From contig JAKFWB010000514.1 of NCBI GenBank assembly GCA_021732945.1, forward strand, positions 1-11,505: a stretch of 11,505 bases of DNA, given 5' to 3'. The notes below the pieces were generated by a model, which worked only from the letters and a program-made list of their open reading frames with translations, had not been told where the DNA came from and ran no database searches. Made by a program: the position numbers and the translations under genes. Shown here piece after piece: positions 6,742-11,505 of the stretch; position 1 is the stretch's first letter, and each line of letters begins with the position of its first letter. This stretch comes from Porphyrobacter sp. GTDB lineage: Bacteria > Pseudomonadota > Alphaproteobacteria > Sphingomonadales > Sphingomonadaceae.

Positions 6742-7478
6742 TGGTCTGCAAGACCTGCCCGGACTGCGGCAAGGGCGTCCCCTCAGCCCGACTTGACCCG
6801 GTAAAGGCCGAATTGTGCGTGGTCTTTTGTCAGGCGCGCAAGGAATTCTGCGAACTGAAGAAGCAGGGCAAGACCAAGCCACGACCGTCGAAGATCGCCG
6901 AAGAAAAGATGAAGGACCCGGCGACGCAGCGGCGGATGACCAACGCGCTCAACAAATCAGGCAAGTTCCCGCGCGGTGCTAGTGCGATCCCCGAAAAACC
7001 GCATGCCGTGGTCTGGAAGAAACCGGTGCCCAAATCATGGAAGCGCGTTCCCATGACGGGCGAGCGGCTCAAGCGCATGCTGGCACCGCTGCGCGAAAAA
7101 ATCGAGCGTGAGGTCAAGGCCAAGGCGGCAGCAGTGTTGAAACGCAAGCTGGCCAAAAAAGCGGCCACAGCGTGGCTGAAATTTGTGCCGGTTCTGAATG
7201 TGATCTCGACCGCCTATGACATCTATGACATCGCTTCGACAGGATATGATCTCTACAAGATGATCGACGATGCAATGGCCAAACTGGATGGCAAGGTGTT
7301 CGAAATCCGGCCCGACGTGTCGATCATGGGGCCCGATGGCAGCCTTCAGGATACCTATGATTTCAAATTTGACGGCGACAGCCTCGACAATAATCCAGGG
7401 CAGGCCGAACTTTACCGGGAGGCGACTGGCGGCAAGGACCCCAAGATCATCGATCAGGAGACCTGCAAGTGCAAGTGA
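6741..7478 (+). CDS. Putative T6SS nuclease effector with C-terminal VRR-NUC-like domain
   Basis: Predicted 245-residue effector. The N-terminus is Cys-rich: C3, C6, C9, then C26, C30, C37. Next come a basic linker (about 40-140) and a moderately hydrophobic segment (143-165) often seen before T6SS toxin domains. The C-terminal domain (about 186-245) shows PD (191-192), D207-F-K209, Q221-x3-Y225 and a final CKC (242-244). This matches the PD-(D/E)xK arrangement of VRR-NUC toxins, known to break DNA. The ATG at 6741 is chosen because it overlaps the adaptor's stop and starts directly at the Cys motif; an ATG at 6711 lies inside the adaptor gene. The following gene resembles TsiV immunity proteins, which supports the nuclease call. 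A related Tox-REase subfamily is the main alternative. No signal peptide is seen. Confidence 0.75.
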   Translation: MVCKTCPDCGKGVPSARLDPVKAELCVVFCQARKEFCELKKQGKTKPRPSKIAEEKMKDPATQRRMTNALNKSGKFPRGASAIPEKPHAVVWKKPVPKSWKRVPMTGERLKRMLAPLREKIEREVKAKAAAVLKRKLAKKAATAWLKFVPVLNVISTAYDIYDIASTGYDLYKMIDDAMAKLDGKVFEIRPDVSIMGPDGSLQDTYDFKFDGDSLDNNPGQAELYREATGGKDPKIIDQETCKCK

Positions 7479-7496
7479 CACCGAAGGAACCGCGCA

Positions 7497-8465
7497 ATGT
7501 GGCATGCTGATCCAGCCCTGGTCCGCGGCGGCGGGAGCGAGCTCGCCGAGGCGGCCTCTCCCGCGTTCCGCGTTTCGGCCTGCTTTCCCTATCGGGCGGC
7601 CCATCCCTATGCCTTGGCCGCGCAGTGGGAAGACCTGTTCGCGGTGTTCGCGCCGATCCTGCGCCAGCGCTGCGACCGAATCCAGATGTGGGACGATCCC
7701 GGTGCCAAGGCGCGGCGCAGCAAGGCGATCCAGCCGGGCGACTGGCACCCCTTTGTCCATCTTCGCAGCATGCATGCCGATGTTGATGATGGGATGTTTG
7801 TCGGCTTCTATTTCGTCGACGCCAGCGATAAGCGCGACATGCGCGGTCGCGGTCCTGCGGCGTTCCGGTTCTTTGTCGGTTCGGCTATCCGGCTCGATGC
7901 CTGTATCCCGCTCGACGACTGGGATGCCGGGGCGTTTGATATCGACGCGCTGGTCGCAGCGCTGCAAGCCTTGCCCTATGTCAGCTTTGCGGCAGGCTAT
8001 GGGCTGTGCTTGTCCGACCGATTTGCTCAAGGCGATGGGGGCGAATTCCTCGGCCAACTCATGCCGCTGGCCCAGCGTTTTCCGGCGCTGGATTTGGTCC
8101 ATGCCGAAAAGCGGACGTGGTTTAGCGGGACGGAGCATGATTTTGCCAAGGTCGGATTGACCGGCATCAACTGGCTGACCGGCGTGGGCGAACCCTTTGC
8201 AACACAGGGCGGATGGGACCGGCTGGGCGCAGGATTGCCCGCAGGGATTACCATGTCGCGCGGACCCAACGGCATGGTCTTTCAGCTGGGGTCGAAGCCG
8301 ATCAGCGGTGAAGCGGGCGTTGATGATGACACGCTGCCGCTCTACGCGGCGCTGGGCGGGCGCTTGCGATCGGTCTGGTTGCCCCAACCGCGCCCCTCGC
8401 CGCTGTTCGGGGATGATCATGCGCGCGAAAGCCTCGCCTATGAGCGGCGCTTCTTCGGCCAGTGA
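7497..8465 (+). CDS. Type VI immunity protein, TsiV/DUF3396-like
   Basis: Predicted 322-residue cytoplasmic protein without signal peptide or membrane segments. The length, the N-terminal FRVSACFPYRAAHPYAL region, the glycine-rich GINWLTGVG segment and the C-terminal stretch with Trp, Pro and a closing YERRFF resemble DUF3396 (TsiV), the immunity family for VRR-NUC effectors. Its role would be to bind and block the nuclease encoded 18 bp upstream, protecting the producer and its kin. A GAAGGAA site (7483-7489) is 7 nt before the ATG. The placement directly after the toxin and the small gap are the usual effector-immunity arrangement. The family assignment is from memory of the pattern and not from alignment. 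Confidence 0.65.
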   Translation: MWHADPALVRGGGSELAEAASPAFRVSACFPYRAAHPYALAAQWEDLFAVFAPILRQRCDRIQMWDDPGAKARRSKAIQPGDWHPFVHLRSMHADVDDGMFVGFYFVDASDKRDMRGRGPAAFRFFVGSAIRLDACIPLDDWDAGAFDIDALVAALQALPYVSFAAGYGLCLSDRFAQGDGGEFLGQLMPLAQRFPALDLVHAEKRTWFSGTEHDFAKVGLTGINWLTGVGEPFATQGGWDRLGAGLPAGITMSRGPNGMVFQLGSKPISGEAGVDDDTLPLYAALGGRLRSVWLPQPRPSPLFGDDHARESLAYERRFFGQ

Positions 8466-8475
8466 GGAGCTTGGC

Positions 8476-9303
8476 ATGACCCGCCAGTTCGGCACAGAAA
8501 CCGTCATTGTTCCGGGCGATGGCCGAAATGTGTGGCTGCGTGCGCGGCTGGATCTGACCAGTGTCGATCCGGCCGATCAGGCCGCGCATGCGCAGGAAAC
8601 AGCACGCACGGTGCCGCATTCATCCTTGGCCGGCGCAGCGGCAGTCTTTGCGGCGCTGGGCGGCGAAAGCGGCGACTGGCGCGCCTATGCCGATGGCATC
8701 TGGATCGTTCAGCCCCTGCCCAAAGCCGCCCTGGCTGAACCGTGGCGCGCCGCGATCATTGCCAATCTGGCCGATTTCGCCACGCACCCCAGCGATGACG
8801 AAATCCGGCTGTTCGACCGAATTGAAATTGCCGCCCCCGCACTTGCCGGGGTGACAATCGCAGGCGCGATGGACAATCTGGCGCAGCGGATGACGGCCGC
8901 ACGCACGGCCATGACGACGCGGCTTCCAGCAGGGTTCTATCTCGACGAGTATTCCGGATCAGCTTGGCCCGAAGAGGCCGATGCTTATGTGTTCGATGTC
9001 GCAATCATGCTCAAACGGTCGCTTGATGCGAGCGCGGCCGTCGCGCTGACAGCGCAGCTTGAAGCCCTCGAAACGATGGTGGCATGGATGGGATTTGCCA
9101 CCGAAGGCACGGCGCACGCGTGGGTTGATCAGGGGGCGATGGTGTTCGCTGGCGAGGCGCGTGCGGTCGGCTCGGTGGTTTCGATCCGGGCCGAACGACC
9201 GCCGTCAGACATCGCGCTTGCGCTGGAACTGGTCGCCGCCTTGGCAAGCGGCGCGGGCAACGCCGTTGCCGAGTGGTTGATCAATATCTCGCCGGGCGAT
9301 TAG
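8476..9303 (+). CDS. Uncharacterised protein at the end of the T6SS effector operon
   Basis: I do not recognise this 275-residue protein. It has no cysteine, no signal peptide and no clear membrane segment, is rich in Ala, and has an acidic tendency. It appears to alternate beta-like segments (10-27, 170-180, 222-238) with amphipathic helices (186-208, 245-268). GAGGAG (8464-8469), overlapping the immunity gene's stop, lies 6 nt before the ATG at 8476. Earlier in-frame starts fall inside the immunity gene and are rejected. Spacing of 10 bp makes it the fifth gene of the PAAR operon. A second immunity protein, an accessory chaperone or a factor affecting toxin folding are all possible; nothing in the sequence decides between them. 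Confidence 0.8.
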   Translation: MTRQFGTETVIVPGDGRNVWLRARLDLTSVDPADQAAHAQETARTVPHSSLAGAAAVFAALGGESGDWRAYADGIWIVQPLPKAALAEPWRAAIIANLADFATHPSDDEIRLFDRIEIAAPALAGVTIAGAMDNLAQRMTAARTAMTTRLPAGFYLDEYSGSAWPEEADAYVFDVAIMLKRSLDASAAVALTAQLEALETMVAWMGFATEGTAHAWVDQGAMVFAGEARAVGSVVSIRAERPPSDIALALELVAALASGAGNAVAEWLINISPGD

Positions 9304-9695
9304 ATCATTTGCCAAGCGCCAAGCCGATGACCTGCTGGGCCGCCTGGGCGCGCGAGAGCGGCCGGGACGTGACTGAATACCAGCTCCATCCGGTGCAGCC
9401 GATCGATCTGGTCGGCCGCCGTGCCGCCTTGCGCGTTGCGGATCGCCTCTGTGCGGGCGGAGGCAGGCGATGCCGCCGTCTATGACGTTTGCCGCGTCAG
9501 GGTGGAAGCGAACGCAGCCGAGGCCGGACGGCAAGCGAGGATCAGGACCCAGTAGCCGCACTTACGAGGCGGCGGAATGGCGAACAGATCGGTCCGTTTC
9601 GCGCGCCGGGCTTCGGTGCACTGATCGCGTCGCGACCACTAATTTCGGTGCTGGGGATGATCTGGCTGTGGCGCGATACGCAGGATGCCTAGCGC
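9304..9695. other. 392-bp region without a convincing gene
   Basis: No ribosome-binding site with a sensible gene is visible on either strand. A GGCCGC/GCGGCC inverted repeat (9338-9343 with 9358-9363) has a 14-nt loop and no T-tract, so it is a poor terminator for the preceding operon. On the minus strand, protein-like segments appear in different frames, ending in a plausible C-terminus (SRAQAAQQVIGLALGK, stop near 9306), which could be a decayed gene. The last 84 bp on the plus strand are described separately. Confidence 0.45.
9609..9692 (+). pseudogene. Possible 5' remnant of the small membrane protein gene, closed by TAG
   Basis: This stretch encodes a protein-like segment with a hydrophobic core (LISVLGMIWLW) ending WRDTQDA at a TAG (9690-9692). 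It is exactly in frame with the downstream 61-residue membrane protein: DA, stop, R, then its Met. A single G-to-T change (GAG to TAG) would explain the break. Upstream, the frame turns arginine-rich and unlikely, so the original start is unclear. It could also be non-coding sequence in front of a real small gene. Confidence 0.35.
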
Positions 9696-9881
9696 ATGGC
9701 CGATCACGCCACCGCAGCCTTCTGGTTCGTGCTGCCAAGCCTGCCGATGTTCCTGCTGATCCCGATCCTGCTGAATCGCGGTATCGGCATCTGGACCGCG
9801 CTCGCCATTGGCTGCGGGCTGACCGTGGCGCTCTATCTGGCGATAGTGTGGACGCTGGGGCAATTCGGCGTGGAGCTATAG
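9696..9881 (+). CDS. Small two-helix membrane protein
   Basis: Predicted 61-residue hydrophobic protein with two likely transmembrane helices (about 8-27 and 33-53) joined by a short NRGIG turn, and a short polar C-terminus. Function unknown. The hydrophobic pattern is coherent and codon use fits neighbouring genes, which argues for a real coding sequence. AGGA (9682-9685) lies 10 nt before the ATG, a weak site. The reading frame continues upstream through one TAG codon into another hydrophobic stretch, so this may be the 3' part of a broken longer gene rather than a complete one. It converges with the AraC-type gene 54 bp downstream. Confidence 0.5.
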   Translation: MADHATAAFWFVLPSLPMFLLIPILLNRGIGIWTALAIGCGLTVALYLAIVWTLGQFGVEL

Positions 9882-9935
9882 TGCGCTTTCCGGCCATTCC
9901 GGATCGTCCAGCCAGCGCCCTGCCAACTGATCGCA

Positions 9936-10748
9936 TTACGTCAATCTGTGCATCACTTGGCGCGGTGCCTCACCCATGACTCGGGCGAACACCCGCGAAA
10001 AGGCAGCAGCACTGTCGTATCCGACGCGGTCGGCCACGGTCTTGACGGGCTTGCCCTTGGCAAGAAGTTCGCGCGCAATCGTCATTCGCCATCGTGTCAG
10101 ATAGTCGATTGGCGTACGCCCAACGCAGTCGCGGAAATGCGTGGCAAAGCGAGTGCGCGACATGCCGGCCACCTCTGCCAGATCATCAAGAGTCCATGAA
10201 TGCCGGGGTTGCTCGTGCATCGCCGTCAACGCCTTGGCCAATCGCGGATCGGCAAGGCCGCCCAGCACGCCGTCGGTCACCAGGCCACTGGCCACAACAT
10301 GCCGCACGATCAGGATCAAAAGATAATCGAACAGATGGTCGATCGCGGCCTGCCGCCCGTCGTTTTCACCAAATCCCTCGACAAGCAAAAGATCGCAGGC
10401 CGGACCCAGGGTCGGGTGCTGTGCCAGCGGCAACAAAACAAGATCGGGCAGCCCTTCGCCAATCGGGTTGCCGGTATCGCCGCCCAGATCGACTTTCGCA
10501 CACACCAGATCAGCCCCGCCTTCCGCTGCGCCCGTGAAGCGATGCGCCCGCCTGCGCGGGAAGAAAAGCAGCATGGGCTCGTTGAGGATAATGTCCGACT
10601 CGCCGGCCCGGCTCATCGTCAGCGCGCCGCTCTTGAGAAAATGCAGATAGCCGCCTTCGGTAAATTGCGCGGTCGCACACAAATTGCCGGTGAAGAACGT
10701 CCGGGCGCTGGGGGCAGTGTGGGCAAAGAGGGCAGCAAAGATATCCAT
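9936..10748 (-). CDS. AraC-family transcriptional regulator with N-terminal cupin domain
   Basis: Predicted 270-residue regulator. The N-terminal half (about 5-120) resembles the AraC cupin-type sensor, including the LHFLKSGAL and FFPRRRAHRF segments. The C-terminal AraC DNA-binding domain has two helix-turn-helix units: TLDDLAEVAGMSRTRF (186-201) and VKTVADRVGYDSAAAFSRVF (235-254), ending in the usual Pro-containing tail. The ATG at 10748 is chosen because the cupin domain begins there; the frame stays open to a TTG at 10832, but that would run through the promoter region of the divergent gene. No clear Shine-Dalgarno is seen. It faces away from an AhpD-like gene 95 bp off, a common regulator-target arrangement, so that gene is its likely target. 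The inducer is unknown. Confidence 0.88.
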   Translation of the reverse strand: MDIFAALFAHTAPSARTFFTGNLCATAQFTEGGYLHFLKSGALTMSRAGESDIILNEPMLLFFPRRRAHRFTGAAEGGADLVCAKVDLGGDTGNPIGEGLPDLVLLPLAQHPTLGPACDLLLVEGFGENDGRQAAIDHLFDYLLILIVRHVVASGLVTDGVLGGLADPRLAKALTAMHEQPRHSWTLDDLAEVAGMSRTRFATHFRDCVGRTPIDYLTRWRMTIARELLAKGKPVKTVADRVGYDSAAAFSRVFARVMGEAPRQVMHRLT

Positions 10749-10755
10749 GTGAACG

Positions 10756-10825
10756 ATCTGCAACGAAGTTGGCACCAATCTGCACCGATAACAGCCGATA
10801 GAGGCGTTGTGCAAGCCTGCACTGA
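10756..10825. promoter_or_regulatory. Candidate AraC-type operator repeats between regulator and AhpD-like gene
   Basis: ATCTGCAACGA (10756-10766) and ATCTGCACCGA (10778-10788) agree at 10 of 11 positions and are spaced 22 bp apart, close to two helical turns, as for AraC-family tandem half-sites. A third partial copy, CTGCACTGA (10817-10825), lies nearer the AhpD-like gene. An overlapping inverted repeat GTGCA-N4-TGCAC spans 10809-10822. Assignment to the adjacent regulator is inferred from spacing and position. Confidence 0.45.
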
Positions 10826-10843
10826 CCAACAAAGGAAACGCAG

Positions 10844-11389
10844 ATGCCCCGCATCAACCCCGTAGAACTCGCCACCGCCGACACCGGAGTCCAGGCCACC
10901 CTCGGCGCCGTCAAGGCGAAGATTGGCATGGTCCCGAACCTTTTTGCCACCCTCGCCCAGGCACCTGCCGTGCTGAATGGCAACCTCGCCTTCGCAGATG
11001 CACTGGGAAGTGGTGTGCTGAGCGCTGCACAGCGGGCAATCGTTGCGCTTGCCGTCGCCCAGTATAACAGCTGCCACTATTGCCTTTCGGCGCACACGCT
11101 GATGGGCAAGGGTGCCGGCCTTTCGCCAGAGGCTATCCGCGCCGCCCGTTTGGGCAAGGGCCAAAGTCCTCTCGACGATGCCATCGCGACGCTTGCTTTG
11201 CGAATCGTCGAAACGCGTGGCCAGGTCAGCGACGCCGATCTGTCGGCAGCCCGCCTTGCCGGCCTGGACGACACCCTGATCGTCGAAATCGTCGGCAACG
11301 TCGCACACAATGTGCTGACCAATTTCATGAACAATGTCGCCCAGACCAAGATCGATTTCCCGGTCGTCGATGTGGCGATTGCGGCCTGA
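10844..11389 (+). CDS. Carboxymuconolactone decarboxylase / AhpD-like protein
   Basis: Predicted 181-residue member of the AhpD-like fold. The redox motif CHYCLSAH (77-84) supplies the CxxC pair C77/C80 and H84, as in alkylhydroperoxidase AhpD. In AhpD a glutamate sits 12 residues before the first Cys (E118 relative to C130); here that place is Ala65, so full peroxidase activity is uncertain. The surrounding helices, the start MPRINPVELA and the VGNVAHNVLTNFMNN segment are typical of the peroxidase-related branch of this family. A likely role is disposal of peroxides or related reactive compounds in the cytoplasm, but the substrate cannot be told. AAAGGA (10831-10836) lies 7 nt before the ATG. 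It is divergent from an AraC-type regulator that probably controls it. Confidence 0.85.
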   Translation: MPRINPVELATADTGVQATLGAVKAKIGMVPNLFATLAQAPAVLNGNLAFADALGSGVLSAAQRAIVALAVAQYNSCHYCLSAHTLMGKGAGLSPEAIRAARLGKGQSPLDDAIATLALRIVETRGQVSDADLSAARLAGLDDTLIVEIVGNVAHNVLTNFMNNVAQTKIDFPVVDVAIAA

Positions 11390-11400
11390 TCATAATGCGT

Positions 11401-11427
11401 GCGGGCCGGTGCAGGACATCGGCCCGC
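11401..11427 (+). terminator. Possible terminator after the AhpD-like gene
   Basis: GCGGGCCG (11401-11408) pairs perfectly with CGGCCCGC (11420-11427), an 8-bp stem with an 11-nt loop, beginning 11 bp after the stop codon. No T-tract follows, so it may be only an mRNA-end hairpin or partial terminator before the next gene on the same strand. Confidence 0.4.
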
Positions 11428-11458
11428 TCCTCAATCACTTCCATAGGGAACCCTTGCC

Positions 11459-11505
11459 ATGAAACTGCAATTCCTTACCCCTGCGCTGCATGGCGTGCTT
11501 GACTA
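11459..11505 (+). CDS. Start of a gene, possibly a small membrane protein; truncated by window end
   Basis: Only about 16 residues are visible (MKLQFLTPALHGVLDY). An AGGGA site (11445-11449) lies 9 nt before the ATG, so the start is well supported. The LTPALHGVLDY pattern recalls the N-terminus of SPW-repeat-type or related small membrane proteins, which begin with a similar HGxLDY sequence before the first helix. This is a weak resemblance from few residues. It lies 69 bp after the AhpD-like gene on the same strand and could be co-transcribed with it. Confidence 0.55.
   Translation, partial: MKLQFLTPALHGVLD

Noticed and set aside
7035..8507. Long open frame on the minus strand (490 codons) across the effector and immunity genes
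   Set aside because: It mirrors two well-initiated plus-strand genes in high-GC sequence, has no ribosome-binding site and lacks recognisable domains.
9338..9363. GGCCGC/GCGGCC inverted repeat as terminator of the T6SS operon
   Set aside because: Short stem, 14-nt loop and no T-tract; expected by chance at this base composition.
10749..10832. TTG start adding 28 residues to the AraC-type regulator
   Set aside because: The extension crosses the shared promoter region and the cupin domain starts at the ATG at 10748.
1..11505. tRNA, rRNA, CRISPR, insertion sequence or integrase
   Set aside because: Looked for conserved arms, repeat arrays, terminal repeats and transposase-like proteins; none seen.

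Overview
The window is GC-rich, with GC-biased third codon positions, Shine-Dalgarno-led genes and gene families typical of Alphaproteobacteria. A Tat-exported TldD, an NrtR/NadM-Nudix/NadV set and a family-level resemblance to sphingomonad proteins suggest Sphingomonadales (Erythrobacteraceae or Sphingomonadaceae). That placement is an inference from protein character; no rRNA or marker gene is present.

Layout. (1) 1-1727, minus strand: a TldD-type metalloprotease with a twin-arginine signal, followed by the first 23 codons of its TldE/PmbA-like partner. (2) 2044-5354: an NAD salvage locus. The regulator NrtR (minus) is divergent from nadM-Nudix and nadV (plus). The 101-bp gap between them holds an AT-rich nested palindrome that is a good candidate NrtR operator, and a strong GC-rich hairpin closes the operon. 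NadV makes NMN from nicotinamide, NadM converts NMN to NAD, the fused Nudix domain can recycle ADP-ribose-type products, and NrtR, a degenerate Nudix sensor, should close the loop. (3) 5456-9303, plus strand: a compact type VI secretion cargo operon. It runs PAAR spike tip, DUF4123 adaptor, a Cys-rich protein with a C-terminal VRR-NUC-like PD-(D/E)xK nuclease, a TsiV/DUF3396-type immunity protein, and a 275-residue protein I do not recognise. No T6SS structural genes (tss) are in the window, so this looks like an auxiliary effector island.

(4) 9304-9881: about 390 bp without a convincing gene, then a 61-residue two-helix membrane protein whose frame extends upstream through one TAG codon, suggesting a broken longer gene. 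(5) 9936-11389: an AraC-family regulator divergent from a carboxymuconolactone decarboxylase/AhpD-like protein. The gap between them holds 22-bp-spaced direct repeats that could be the regulator's half-sites. The AhpD-like protein keeps CxxC and His but lacks the usual catalytic Glu. (6) 11459-11505: the start of another gene, possibly a small membrane protein.

The part most likely to contain something undescribed is the T6SS island, especially its last gene (8476-9303) and the Cys-rich N-terminus of the nuclease effector. I saw no tRNA, rRNA, CRISPR array, insertion sequence or integrase.
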